In this document: piece after piece, positions 1 to 12,283 of the stretch
How the letters are laid out: each line of letters opens with the position of its first letter
How positions within the stretch are numbered: position 1 is the stretch's first letter
Source of the DNA: Periplaneta americana
Lineage: Eukaryota; Arthropoda; Insecta; Blattodea; Blattidae
Direction: 5' to 3'
Length of the DNA: 64,000 nucleotides
Assembly (NCBI RefSeq): GCF_040183065.1
Contig: NC_091120.1
Coordinates: forward strand, 192,993,627 to 193,057,626
Notes under the pieces: model-generated
What the model saw: the letters and a program-made list of their open reading frames with translations, nothing else
What the model was told of the DNA's origin: nothing
Database searches by the model: none
Made by a program: the position numbers and the translations under genes

Positions 1-1066
<1,066 letters not shown>

Positions 1067-1196
1067 TCTATACTAATAATAAATCTGTAGCCGAAATTTT
1101 TCTGGTAATTTTCGACTTTCCAAAAATAATTGGTCCTAACATATATAATTAACCACCCTGAAACCGAAAATCGCTTTTTTGAAAATTTTGTTTGTA

Positions 1197-1227
<31 letters not shown>

Positions 1228-2175
1228 ATGTTTGTTACCTTTTCACGCGATAATGGCTGAACAGATTTCGATGAAAATTGGAATATAAATTAAGTTCGTT
1301 GTAACTTAGATTTTAGGCTATATGGCATTCAAAATACATTATTTAAAAGGGGGGGGGGTTATAAGGGGGCCTGGATTAAATAAATCGAAATATCTCGCTT
1401 ATTATTGATTTTTGTGAAAAATGTTACATAACAAAAGATTCTTTAAAAATAATTTTCGATAAGTTTTATTCCTTGAAAAATTTTGATAGGACTGATATTT
1501 AATGAGATAAATGAGTTTTAAAATTAAAATAACTGCCATCTAAGGCCGTGTAATGAATTAAAAAACAAATGACTTCGTCTATAAGGGGCCATGGACAGCA
1601 ACAATCGAAAGCTATGAAGGATAGCCTACAGAAGCTAAATTAACCGATTTTTATAATTAATTATTATTTCACCATTGGAAAGTGTAGTTTCTCTAGATGT
1701 ACATAATGGTATAATGTTATTACAGTAACTTCTGATATGATATAATATAATATAATATAATATAATATAAGTTATTTGAAGGGTTCAGAACCATAGTGGG
1801 CCAAGCGTCATTTACTGAATACGTAGAAAAGAAGGGTTAAATTAAGTTATTACCATAATTCAATGGAAACCTTATAACAAGTAAAATAAAATATACACCT
1901 TAAATCTAAATGATGTCAATCTTCATTAAACTGTGGTTGCATGTAATAAAAATTAAGAAACATGTTAAAGGAATTGTCATTGCACCAAATGAGTGTCTCT
2001 GGACCAAAATGATCGCATTTTAATTATTTGGATGCAATTTAAATTAAGTAACATAATAAACGATTTATCCTTATATCAAACACGAATGTTCCCTGGATCA
2101 AATGTCCTATTTTAATTATGTAATTACTTTATATTTGTCTCTAACGGGTGCAGCGGAGCGCACGGGTACGGCTAG
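1067..2175 (+). mobile_element. Non-autonomous Helitron, copy 1
   Basis: The left end begins TCTATACTAATAATAAAT directly after an A. The right end is a short GTGC/GCAC hairpin (2148-2163) followed twelve bases later by CTAG, then a host T. A 5' TC, a 3' hairpin plus CTRR, and insertion between A and T without duplication are the Helitron hallmarks. No Rep/helicase ORF is present, so it is non-autonomous. A TCTG microsatellite (about 1198-1226) and a TATAA repeat (about 1738-1770) lie inside. A second copy with the same ends lies at 13286-14670. Confidence 0.8.
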
Positions 2176-2708
2176 TAATTTATAAGAATTTGTAAGTACG
2201 TGAAATTTGAGTTTCCTCCAGAAACTTGTAGTCCAGGACAATAGGAAATGAATTGACAGAAAACGCGTAACAATTGTAATCAGAAAGTATGTGCCACCTT
2301 CGATATTCCTTTCTTTTTTTATGAAATGTTTATAGAAAAATGTATTGTGATCCTGCAAACAAACAAACAAACAATAATTGATATCTTTGGTATCGAACAC
2401 GTTGTTTTGACGCGCTATCGCTAGGAATGGCGTGCTTCGTTTTTACACATACTGTACCGGTATTCGTGGACTGAAGAAAATTCCATGGTAGACCTACCGT
2501 GGAATAAGAAACTAATAACAGTTCATTATCGCGCTATTTTTCCGGCTGAGACAATTGTAGGAGAATCGTACTAAGACTTTCAAGAGGAATTTAAGATGAA
2601 GTATGTAGACTATCACTTAGTGTAATTCGTCGTGCTTAGCTTCATTTTAGTCGGGTTGATATAATACTTCTGTCTCTCTTTTTCTTACTGTCTGATCCGG
2701 CCTTTTGC
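2176..2708. other. Unassigned intergenic sequence
   Basis: No homology to a protein family is visible in any frame. A short CAAA repeat lies near 2358-2372. The 94-codon minus-strand ORF across this stretch starts inside the Helitron end and has no recognisable domain. Confidence 0.4.
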
Positions 2709-3560
2709 TTAAGGGGAGAGGATGGTATTTTTTTTTTTTTTACTTTTTTCCTATTTGGTGTAAATTATTAATTTTTTGTGTGTAGAGAGCTCATAGCTGT
2801 GGCAACTCAACCAAATATAAATATTTTGAAAAAAAAAATATTTGGGGGCCCAAATTTGAAAAAAATATATATATACCCAATGCAGGATTGTACTAAAACC
2901 GATATATCTAAACCGTTTTTTAAGATATATTCAAACAGTTTTTGCAATGTATTTGCAAAAGTATGTTCTACAAACTGTCTGTAACAGAATTTCGATATTA
3001 GTCCCTACGTTTGTAAAATAAACAATTAAAATTTAGTAACAATTTTCTGATTTCCTTTCTTGCAAACAAACGGACGTATTTTTAAAATGAAATCAATTGA
3101 CAAAATTCTGTTACAGAGAAAAGTTTCCTAATAGTCTAAAGAACGTGTGTTCTAAATTTCTTGCATGTATATTTAATAGTTCAGAAATTATATCCATTTT
3201 GTTTGGCAATGCAGCAAAAAAAAAAAATGAAGTTACTGGAAACCGATAAAAGCGGGCGTGTGATTTAAAAATCCATAGCGCAGGAAGTTTAAAAATGACG
3301 TCTCAACATCCGATAAGGGCACAAATACCCACAAAATGTAATGAAATGCATTCCACACATATGAAAGGGTATTTTAAAGAAAAAAACATTTTTTTGAAAA
3401 TTTAATTTACCGGAAACAACAATAAAAGTGGGCGAGTGATTTAAAAATCCATAATGCAGGAAGTTTAAAAATGGCGATCCACACATATCACAGAGTATTT
3501 TAAAGATTTCTTTTTTAAATTTAGTCATTTTTCACCAAAAATACAATTCTCTCCCCTTAA
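2709..3560. mobile_element. TTAA-flanked MITE-like element (piggyBac-like target)
   Basis: TTAA at 2709-2712 is followed by GGGGAGAGGATGGTATTTTT. The right end carries the reverse complement, ending CTCTCCCC before TTAA at 3557-3560. The terminal repeats are imperfect over about 25 bases. TTAA duplication is characteristic of piggyBac-group transposons; assignment to that group is inference. No transposase is present. The interior is A/T-homopolymer rich and contains a partial tandem duplication. Confidence 0.6.
3234..3535. repeat. Two-unit tandem duplication inside the TTAA element
   Basis: A unit starting near 3234 is repeated from 3408. Both carry the same run around GATTTAAAAATCCATA and CAGGAAGTTTAAAAATG, then CACACATAT and GTATTTTAAAGA. 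The spacing is about 174 bases, and the second unit is shorter. Confidence 0.75.
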
Positions 3561-3943
3561 ATTGAATTAATTGTTCCCTCCATTGCGATTAAAATGATTG
3601 CTAAAAGGGAATCTATGAAATATTTTATAGCTATGTACAGAATTCATTCATGGTTAACACGAAAATGAACAGCTTGAGATCGTGTTACCGTGAAAATAAT
3701 AGACAGTTTTTTTATTCGGGTTCGATGACCCTGATTGTAAGATGCAAGCAATTTTTCTGTAGTGTTATCACAGTCTTGTATGCCATCAGAATGTGCCGTT
3801 TGTTGTGGTGCCTCATTCATCTTGTGCATTAACTTACTACAAGACGAAAGACGACCGACGTCCGTACACGTCGTGTGTTGTGTGTTTGCTGTCTTAACAT
3901 GTAAACAAACCACAACAACTGTCGACGCCACAATCCACTACAG

Positions 3944-4165
3944 TGGCCTGCACGTTCTCCGGACTTGTCCCCACTAGACTTCTTCCTGTGGGGAACTGTA
4001 AAGGACAGTGTGTATCAGAACATTCTGACAACACCAGATGACATGCAGCAACGCATTCGACAGGCTTGTGTGTCCATTCAGCCAGCAACATGCCATACGG
4101 TCTTTCGGGGAACGTGTTCGAATGTGCATTAATGTGAATGGTCACCATTTGGAACATCTTTTGTG
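3944..4165 (+). pseudogene. Tc1/mariner-superfamily transposase, C-terminal fragment
   Basis: Translation from 3944 gives WPARSPDLSPLDFFLWG, then KDSVYQNILTTPDDMQQRI and a C-terminal tail. This is the block around the third catalytic aspartate of IS630/Tc1-mariner DDE transposases common in insects. The frame is lost near 4130, where a stop interrupts the usual C-x-x-NG-H-x-E-H-L ending. The N-terminal half is absent. I could not find matching terminal repeats. Confidence 0.75.
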
Positions 4166-5365
4166 ACTATCAAAGCATAACATCACATTAGAAGTACGTT
4201 TTGTTTTGTTATTGATTAGGAAGGTGACATTGTGATACATTTTTGAACTCGTCTTAATGTGTGTAATCAATGTAACATGATTAAAGTATGTAGTGCTATT
4301 TGAAAAATTGATGACGTCACGTGTATCTTGTACCATAATGTAGTTACATGCACCAAATCTCTACACTCATGTTAGCCCGTCGTTCTAACATAACGCTCAA
4401 AAACAAAAATTCCAATACCTATCCAAACAAAAAAAGTTATAATAGGTGCACAAGATAAATGAGGCATTCTGTATAATTCATTATTATTGAATAATTAAAA
4501 CAAACAATTGCAATAAAAAGTTGCTAGCTTATTTTTATATTGAAGGATAACTTTTAAAAAAATTTGAAATCCACGTGATATTTACAAATGACACACAGAA
4601 TAAGCTTACTATAGAAGATTTGTTGTAGAAGAGAAAAAGTTTTGACTATCGCATAGAAAATAAAAGTAAGCTCTCAGAATTGAAATTTCAGGGAAAATAT
4701 TGCTATTCTGGCCGGTGTGGTACTAATAATATTACAACATATATTCAGAGAGGGAACTTTTCTTTTCCCGGTGGGGATTGAACACAACAATGCAGAAAGT
4801 GGGGAAAAAATCAGAAGGGGGAATGCCCTAGTTTTACCGTCTCTTTGAATTCGAACGCTGCTCAGAAGCAAATATTTGAATACGGAATAAACATAATTAT
4901 AGTGCATTTTTTCTTATCTTTCAATTGATTCAGTGAGTTGAACTTCACAATTTTTCAGGTGCCAAATTTAATCGAAAACAGCTGAGCGTTGGCGTGTCGC
5001 ATGCGGCCGCGTGGGGGTTAAGATGGCCGTGGGAGCCACAGCGTGTGCTACTCTTTGATGTCGTGCCGTGGGATCGATAGCAGCTGCGTCATGTTTGCCA
5101 ACCTGTCCACTTGTTTGTCTTGTTGCTCAAAGAATGTCGTGAGTAGGCCGAACTGATTCAGGGACGTCGCAAATCCAGAACGCGCCAACTTGAATTCAGT
5201 CTGAGGCAGACATCTACAGTTTCGACTGTAAAACAGTAATGATTTAGTAAACGAATCTTTCAAATTGTAGAAATTATGTTGGCGTCTGTATGGGCTACTT
5301 TGATACCAACTTTTGATTTTAGAAATATTTATACTTAAAAGAAGATAAAATTATTGCTTATTTTC
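4166..5365. other. Unassigned intergenic sequence
   Basis: Several small ORFs occur, but none shows a known domain or coding-like composition. A GC-richer patch lies at about 4980-5060. I recognise nothing here. Confidence 0.4.
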
Positions 5366-6136
5366 GATTTATTTATTTATTATTTTGATAATAATTATAA
5401 CATAAAATATAAAATGTACAGAAAAACTTTAGCTCGCCCCTGAAAGAGTAGAACTCGTGCTCAGGGGCGGATTCCTGAATTGAAATTATTAATTATACAA
5501 TACAATTTGTCTTATGTCTACTGTGCAATTATAGTATATAAATTTAAATTCACAATTTTTCCATTTTTATAAAATCCATACGTAACTTTTTAAATTTAAT
5601 ACTAGAACTATTAGAATTCACAAGATTAGGATATTTATATATAAATTTGTTATATATTCTTGGGCCTAAATTAATACTATGATTAAATACTGTAGCAGTG
5701 TTGCATTTTGGTTCAAACAATCTTAAAGTATTCATAGCTTCTGTTTTATAACTACGAGAATACAATTCAAAATTATTTCGATTTTTATGTATGAATTTTA
5801 TTAACACAATATAATAAATTTGTCTTACGTTAAGTACATTAAAGTCTAAAAACAAATTTTGAGGTGGAAAATCAATAGGTTTATGAAGACATATTTTAAT
5901 TATTTTCTTCTGTAATAAATAAAGTGGATTAAAATTGGATTTAAATGAGCTACCCCATCCTATAATTCCATACATAATTACCGATTGAAATAAAGATAAA
6001 TATATTGTACGTAATAAACTTATTGATAAGTAATTCCTCAATAAAACAAAATAATATACTATTTTACGTAATTTATTGCAAAGGTAATTAATGTGTTGAT
6101 TCCATTTTAAATGATTATCATCATTTAATAATCGAT
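5366..6136 (-). pseudogene. LINE (Jockey-like) reverse transcriptase C-terminal part and 3' end
   Basis: The minus strand is open from about 6130 down to the stop at 5550. It encodes a LINE reverse-transcriptase C-terminal region: HLKWNQHINYLCNKLRK, then SVIMYGIIGWGSS, LQKKIIKICLHKP and a tail with LGPRIYNKF. The 3' untranslated part has a short inverted repeat around CAGGGGCGAG (5434-5470) and ends in an AATA-rich tail near 5370. The catalytic palm motifs are missing, so this is a 5'-truncated insertion. Confidence 0.75.
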
Positions 6137-6429
6137 AATTATCGAAAATTGTGGGGAGGCTTTGGACCTATCTTAACTTAATTGGCAATGCAATACAATC
6201 AAGGTCATTGAATTGAGGAAGAAAAGCTAATGAAAGGAACACATCAGTAGAATTAACAGAAACAGGAATGTAAGAATTGCAAGGCACGTTTATGAGAAAA
6301 TAATTATAAGAACAAATCATACAGAAAGACATACCATAGTCACATATCACCTATACATTTTTCACATTCATGATACGGATTTCTTGACCCCTTGTTGCAC
6401 ACACCACAACTAGAGATGAACAAAACTAA
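6137..6429. other. Unassigned sequence
   Basis: This lies between the LINE remnant and the next terminal-repeat element. I see no feature here. Confidence 0.4.
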
Positions 6430-7042
6430 AGGCCCATTCACAATGAAAATTAAACATAAACATAACGTAAGCATAAAACCTTGTGTCCATGTTATTTAAT
6501 GAAAGCATTCACAATGAATTACATAAGCATAAACTTAATCTTAATCATAAGACGTTAACATGAAAGTTTGCAAACTCCAAACTTTCATGCTTATGTTTAT
6601 GTGATTTGGAAACAGTACACAAGCGGAAAGCGTGTTTTCACTTTTTGTTTAACATCTCATGGGCTTTGCCTACAGGCAATATTTTGATCTATTGGCCGTG
6701 ATGATAGCTAGGCGCGCAACATGGAATCATATGACGAAAAGCTGATTATTTTACATCTCCGTTTCTTTGATTTCAAGTATTGAAAGCCATATACTGATGC
6801 CATTGTAGTTATTAGAAACATAAATTGAATAGCTACATCGTCAGTCATTGTGCAATTCTCCATTTTTATGTAATAGATTCTGTAGTTTTGTTGATTCGGT
6901 ATGTTTGTTTCCACACACGTGTTATGTTTACGTTATGTTTAATTTTCATTGTGAATGGCCTTGGCTACTTAAGTTTGTGGCATATGTTTATGTGCTTATG
7001 TTAATGTTTACGTTATGTTTAATTTTCATTGTGAATGAGCCT
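6430..7042. mobile_element. MITE with terminal inverted repeats and TAA duplication
   Basis: The left end AGGCCCATTCACAATGAAAA is matched at the right by the inverted form ending GTGAATGAGCCT, flanked by TAA at 6427-6429 and 7043-7045. Related copies of the terminal sequence occur inside (about 6508, 6587 and 6920-6962), so the right terminus is doubled. A three-base TAA duplication fits PIF/Harbinger, but no transposase is present, so the family is inferred. Confidence 0.65.
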
Positions 7043-7045
7043 TAA

Positions 7046-7406
7046 CTGCCGCTCTCGCTCGCTGTGTTCTTTGCATTTGTCTTTCGCCACTCGTCTCGTC
7101 ATTCTCGTGCGCTTCGAGTCTCGCTCACCATTCTCGAAATAGCATTTGGTCGGCGTGGAAAGATTTCGTAACTTTGAATAACATAAATCATTGAAATAAA
7201 TAACATTAAATAATGTTTAAAATGAGACAAAAAGACAAAACAGAACAGTCAGTTATCAAAATGTTCTGGTTCTATTATATGATATTACCTATGGTTATAT
7301 AAATAGAAAAAAACAATTTTCAAATAAATTTGCATTTCTAAGAAATTAAAACGCAACGTTAATATCTTTTTACTTGAGATTACACACTTGATCTCAAACA
7401 TACTTA
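7046..7406. other. Unassigned sequence
   Basis: It begins with a CT/CG-rich patch (7050-7130) and becomes AT-rich. No gene is seen. Confidence 0.4.
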
Positions 7407-7593
7407 AAAATGGCTTTTAAGGAACCCGCAGGTTCATTGCCGCCCTCACATAAGTCCGCCATCGGTCCCTATCCTGTGCAAGATTAATCCAGTCTTATCA
7501 TCATCCCACCTCTCTCAAATCCATTTTAATATTATCCTCCCATCTACGTCTCGGCCTCCCCAAAGGTCTTTCTCCCTCCGACCTCCCAACTAA

Positions 7594-8616
7594 GGCCCGC
7601 AACACACTTGCAGAGTTTTCGCCAGCGAGAAATATGTTGCGAGAAAGAGGCGAAGAGCCTTCCTCCACACACTTGGCGAGTTCTCGCTATCACAGATCAC
7701 AGCTCGGTATGATCACCATGTATGCACTGCCTCCATGTAGAAAGCAATGACTCATTGGGGGAAATATTATAGGTTATGTATTTACGTATATTGTCGTACT
7801 TAAATATATAACCTGTAAGTATATTGTCGTCTTTTACAAATTACGTACGAACGCTATGTTGAATCGGAGTATTCAGATGATGAGAAAATCGAGTTACATG
7901 AACATATTTTGTTAATGAAAAGAAAAAGTAGGCCTAAAATTAAAGCCAGAAATATCTGAAAATCACATTGTATCTTACGAAAATAAGGGCGAGTTTTGGA
8001 CTCTGGTTTCGATTTGAATGATGATAGGTTTAGGCATTATTTCAGGTTGAATAGACCACAGTTTTTTGCCATTCATTATATGATAGAGGATTCTTTGCTA
8101 TGTTCTGATTAAAATTATGTAAACTGTTAACACATCCTATAGATACATTATTTCAAATGTTTAATTAATACCATTAAATCTCATCAAAATAAAATATAGA
8201 CCTATTTATTTTCAGATAATCTGATATTTGTCCCTAAATTTCTTCTTTAAGTTTCGTGTTTTTATATTTTTCATCCCGTGTATCCTATAAATAGGCCTAC
8301 GGGTGACATCGTACAAGTTCGATCATCAGCCATCTTTCCTCATTTTCAAATAAAAACAATACAATCCATCGCCATCTGTGATATCTTTTTCTATATTCAA
8401 TCGTCATAAAGAGTATAAATGTCAAACATCTTTGATAAATGTGTCAAGAAAATTCGCTGACCTACCGATCCCAGCGAGAAACTCGCGCGAGGTTTCTGCC
8501 TCGAGCGAGAATCTCTTCCAGTGTGTGGACGTCCATTTGAATCCCTGTTATCAATTTTTTAATTTTCTCGCAACACATTTCTCGCTGGCGAAAACTCTGC
8601 AAGTGTGTTACGGGCC
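7594..8616 (+). mobile_element. PIF/Harbinger-like element nested in the LINE
   Basis: The ends GGCCCGCAACACACTTGCAG and its inverted counterpart GTGTGTTACGGGCC form terminal repeats of about 50 bases. The insertion duplicated TAA (7591-7593 and 8617-8619); uninterrupted LINE copies carry a single TAA at this point. A 3-base TAA duplication plus a Harbinger-like N-terminal coding remnant inside support the PIF/Harbinger assignment. Confidence 0.8.
7855..8112 (+). pseudogene. Harbinger-type nuclease remnant
   Basis: Translation contains SDDEKIELHEHILLMKRKS and then DDRFRHYFRLNRPQFFAIHY. This resembles the stretch before the DDE nuclease core in HARBI1-like proteins (F-R-x-x-F-R-L-x-x-x-x-F). 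Two stops interrupt the frame, and the catalytic part is absent because the element is internally deleted. Confidence 0.6.
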
Positions 8617-8730
8617 TAACACACTATAAGCATTTCTGGATTCGCCCATACGTGCTACATGTCCTGCCCATCTCAAACGGCGTGCAGTTGTGTATTGTGT
8701 AACTTTCTCCATTCTATAAATTCATTCCTC

Positions 8731-8783
<53 letters not shown>
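8731..8783. repeat. (AAT)n microsatellite
   Basis: About seventeen tandem AAT units follow the LINE fragment. The isoleucine-run ORF here is an artefact of this repeat. Confidence 0.95.
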
Positions 8784-8787
<4 letters not shown>

Positions 8788-8789
8788 TA

Positions 8790-9186
8790 AAAATAAATTA
8801 TACGATACATAGGGCCTCCCCAGAAGACCGTCCATCACTCGGTAAAGGGGCTGAAGGCATATGAATGTTATAATTTGCTCTGTCATTTCCAAAGATTGTA
8901 CTACAAAGTCAAAATAAAACAACACTGAGACGAATCACAGAACCTTATGCTCTGCAGAACTTCGGCTCCGGTGCTGAAGTCCTCCAGTCCTCCATGTTGT
9001 CATGGTAACTGCCAATGTTTTCTTTCTTCATAGTCTATTTCCATCTGGCAATTCAAATTCGCGGCGCGGAGGGTGCAGCCGAGGGGTTAAATATAGCTTC
9101 AATCATCTAGGCCTATTACTGCTTCGTATATCGTTTTCTTGTTCGATATAAATTAACCCCTTAAACGTATTTTATTAGTAATATAG
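8790..9186. other. Unassigned sequence left of the satellite
   Basis: It has mixed composition with a GC-richer part at about 8940-9090. No coding match is visible. Confidence 0.4.
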
Positions 9187-10480
9187 CCTAATTTGTAGAA
9201 ATCATTCTGGTTAAATAACTAAGTTAGCTTTCCCGAAGTCGAGACCTAGCTAAATCTCTTTCTCGCAACCAAAAACGTTAGGATTCAATTTCATCAGAAT
9301 CCTTAAGCCCATTTTTCAAGATAAAATTCACAAGTCTATAATAATTGTTGTTTATTAATTCGTAGAAATCAACTGGTTATTTAACCACATAAATTAATTT
9401 TCCCGAAGTCGAGACCTAGCTAAATCTCTTTCTCGCAACCAAAAACGTTAGATTGATTCAATTTCATCAGAATCCTTAAGCCCATTTTTCAAGATAAAAT
9501 TCACAAGTCTACAATAATTGTTGCTTATTAATTCGTAGAAATCATTCTGGTTATTTAACAACATACTCGTAAATTAGTTTTCCCGAAGTCGAGACCTAGC
9601 GAAATCTCTTTCTCGTAACCAAAAACGTTAAATTGATTCAATTTCATCAGAATCCTTAAGCCCATTTTTCAAGATAAAATTCACAAGTCTACAATAATTA
9701 TTGCTTAATAGTTCGTAGAAATCATTCTGGTTATTTAACCACATAAATTAGCTTTCCCGAAGTCGAGACCTAGCTAAATGTCTTTCTCGCAACCAAAAAC
9801 GGTAGATTGATTCAATTTCATCAGAATCCTTAAGCCCATTTTTCAAGATAAAATTCACAAGTCTACAATAATTATTGCTTATTAATTCGTAGAAATCATT
9901 CTGGTTATTTAACCACATAAATTAGTTTTCCCGAAGTCGAGACCTAGCTCAATCTCTTTCTCGCAACCAAAAACGTCAGATTGATTCAATTTCATCAGAA
10001 TCCTTAAGCCCATTTTTCAAGATAAAATTCACAAGTCTACAATAATTATTGCTTATTAGTTCGTAGAAATCATTCTGGTTATTTAACCACATAAATTAGT
10101 TTTCCCGAAGTCGAGACCTAGCTAAATCTCTTTCTCGCAACCAAAAACGGTAGATTGATTCAATTTCATCAGAATCCTTAAGCCCATTTTTCAAGATAAA
10201 ATTCACAAGTCTACAATAATTATTGCTTATTAGTTCGTAGAAATCATTCTGGTTATTTAACCACATAAATTAGTTTTCCCGAAGTCGAGACCTAGCTAAA
10301 TCTCTTTCTCGCAACCAAAAACGGTAGATTGATTCAATTTCATCAGAATCCTTAAGCCCATTTTTCAAGATAAAATTCACAAGTCTACAATAATTATTGC
10401 TTATTAGTTCGTAGAAATCATTCTGGTTATTTAACCACATAAATTAATTTTCCCGAAGTCGAGACCTAAATCGCTTTACC
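9187..10480. repeat. Satellite-like tandem array, about 8 copies, 174-base period
   Basis: The marker TCCCGAAGTCGAGACCTA recurs at 9231, 9401, 9581, 9755, 9929, 10103, 10277 and 10451. The steps are 170, 180, then 174 five times. Central units are nearly identical (shared parts include CTTTCTCGCAACCAAAAACG and CAGAATCCTTAAGCCCATTT). The first and last units are diverged, and the array ends in a degenerate half unit (about 10452-10530). This is the usual pattern of an array homogenised from the middle. Confidence 0.95.
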
Positions 10481-10530
10481 GCACCCGAAGTATTTCATCA
10501 AAATTCTTAGGTTTGTTTTCAAGACTGAAA

Positions 10531-10979
10531 TTGAATTAATCTATTCGTTTGTAAATTCAAGCCATTATTAACTTGTCATAATAATCTGTGACGTCATGAG
10601 CGGTTAGCATGGCGGCCTCTAGACAATCTCATATCGTTCTCCATTATTTCTGTCCGTTCTCTTAACCAGAGCATTATTCACCGAAGTACAGTATATTGTG
10701 TTAATGCACTATGGAGCTTGAACTCTTTTCAGCGCAGTAAAATCTATTGGAAAGGACGATATCCTAACAAATTAATGAATATAGGTAATGGAGATCCCAC
10801 TCCTTGACCTTTCTGTGTCTAAATGTCTGGGAATGTGCAGAGGGAGCGGGCGTATGTATGGGTAGACAACACAATTGGTCAGTTACGATATGTAGGCCTA
10901 TTTGTTGTTCGCCTAAACCGTTACAGTTAGGTGAAATCTGATTACAGGAATAAATTCGTGGGAAAATTCTGTTATATTA
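10531..10979. other. Unassigned sequence
   Basis: No gene or repeat was recognised between the satellite and the mariner derivative. Confidence 0.4.
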
Positions 10980-11499
10980 CGAGGCGCATCCAGAAAGTAA
11001 GTTTTCCTATTTAAAAAAAAAAAGAGAACACACACTTTCAGGAAAACATTTATTGGAAACAGATACAGCAATGTTTCAGCTATTTTTCAACATAGCCACC
11101 ATCAGAATTGAGACACTTGTATCGTGGGATCAACTTTTGTATCCCTCTGTCGTAGAACTCTGCCGCCTGTGAATGGAACCAGCGTGTGACAGACGTCTTC
11201 AGCTCTTCGTCGTTGCCAAGAAGCTCACGAGAGAGAGAGAGAGAGAGAGAGAGTGAGAGTGAGAGTGTTTTGTGCATTAAAGAACTTTATCACCGACCGA
11301 ACCTCGCAGGCGGCGGGAGAAGGAATAAGAGCTTCCATTTCGGACCACTGCTGCCACGCTACTGGCACCAGGCGGGACCTGTCCGGCTGGCATATGATTG
11401 ATACGTCATAGATCTGTTATGCATGCGCAATTGATACGGCTAATTACGTTTACTTTCAAGGGGAAAAAATCGGGAAACTTACTTTCTGGATGCGCCTCG
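10980..11499 (-). mobile_element. Internally deleted mariner with GA microsatellite in its core
   Basis: The ends CGAGGCGCATCCAGAAAGTA and its inverse ACTTTCTGGATGCGCCTCG are flanked by TA (10978-10979, 11500-11501). On the minus strand it keeps the last part of the transposase (ELKTSVTRWFHSQAAEFYDR to GGYVEK) and the start region. Everything between them, including the whole DDE core, is missing. It shares both ends with the copy at 33663-34636. Confidence 0.9.
11229..11267. repeat. (GA)n microsatellite at the mariner deletion point
   Basis: GA units run from CACGAGAGAG and grade into GTGAGAGTGAGAG. They sit exactly where the coding core is absent. Confidence 0.95.
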
Positions 11500-11545
11500 T
11501 ACATTTGTAAACATTGACAGATTTTAAGATTTTAATTTTTTTAAT

Positions 11546-11757
11546 TCATTAAATTTATTTATTTATTTAATCTGGCAGAGCTAAGGCCAGCAGGCCTTCT
11601 CTTCCGCCCAGCCAGACTCTAATTCTAATTGAATACAATATTGGTTACATAGTTATTACATTAATATCTAGACCATGAAACAACATGAAAGTGAATAATG
11701 AAAGTTGGATAAGTAATGTTAGTGTGACAATAATAAACATTGGAAAGAAATAGTGAT
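11546..11757 (-). repeat. LINE 3' untranslated fragment
   Basis: The block TCTGGCAGAGCTAAGGCCAG, AGGCCTTCTCTTCCGCCCAG and following bases recur almost identically at 62222-62420. A related hairpin in plus orientation ends the LINE at 20821-20890. It is a 5'-truncated LINE tail, preceded on this strand by its (TTTA) end. Confidence 0.7.
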
Positions 11758-11760
11758 GAT

Positions 11761-11811
<51 letters not shown>

Positions 11812-11870
11812 TATATTTATTTACTTGCTTATTTATTTATGTTTTATTTATTTATTTTTTATTCAATTCA
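11758..11870. repeat. (TTTA)n microsatellite
   Basis: There are about 27 units of TTTA with interruptions. It probably grew from the A-rich 3' tail of the LINE fragment to its right. Confidence 0.95.
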
Positions 11871-12283
11871 TTTAAATTTAAATATACAGAATACAGAATA
11901 TAATTACAACTATAGAAATAGAAATAAAATAATACAATCAATATTAAAAAAGGAGATACAGTAGTATTAACAAAATTTGAGGACCGAATGAGCAGCGCTC
12001 GTGTTCGGTCGCAGTTAAGATATATTATTAATAGGCATATAAGAGAATATACAAAATAAAATAAAATAGGATATAATAATAATAATAATAATGAGATAAT
12101 TTAAATATTTATTCTGTGATAGCATATATATAACCATTAAACATTGAGAAACCTGAAACAGCTATTATTGTTAACAAGAATTGTTAGAAAAATATTTCGT
12201 TAGCCTATTCTTAAATTGGTTTGATGTCTGACAGTCCCTGACATTACTCAGTAGGGAATTCCAAAGCCGAGGAACAGACACAG
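11871..12283 (-). pseudogene. LINE C-terminus and 3' untranslated region
   Basis: The minus strand at 12274-12171 reads VPRLWNSLLSNVRDCQTSNQ then FKNRLTKYF and a stop. This is the characteristic end of Jockey/CR1-like LINE ORF2 proteins. The downstream part contains the CGACCGAACACGAGCGCTGC hairpin, also found in plus orientation at 28915-28950. The copy is strongly 5'-truncated. Confidence 0.75.

Larger units (their letters stand above)
7407..8720 (-). mobile_element. RTE-like LINE 3' fragment, split by a DNA transposon
   Basis: Segments 7407-7590 and 8620-8720 together match the 3' ends of the LINE copies at 17814 and 26875. The minus strand codes for the C-terminal block that in the longer copies reads GRPRRRWEDNIKMDL. 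The fragment is interrupted exactly at CCCAACTAA by the element at 7594-8616. It is frame-damaged and non-functional. Confidence 0.85.

Noticed and set aside
9187-10480. Regular repeats as a possible CRISPR array
   Set aside because: The whole 174-base unit repeats with no unique spacers, and the context is an insect genome. It is a tandem satellite.
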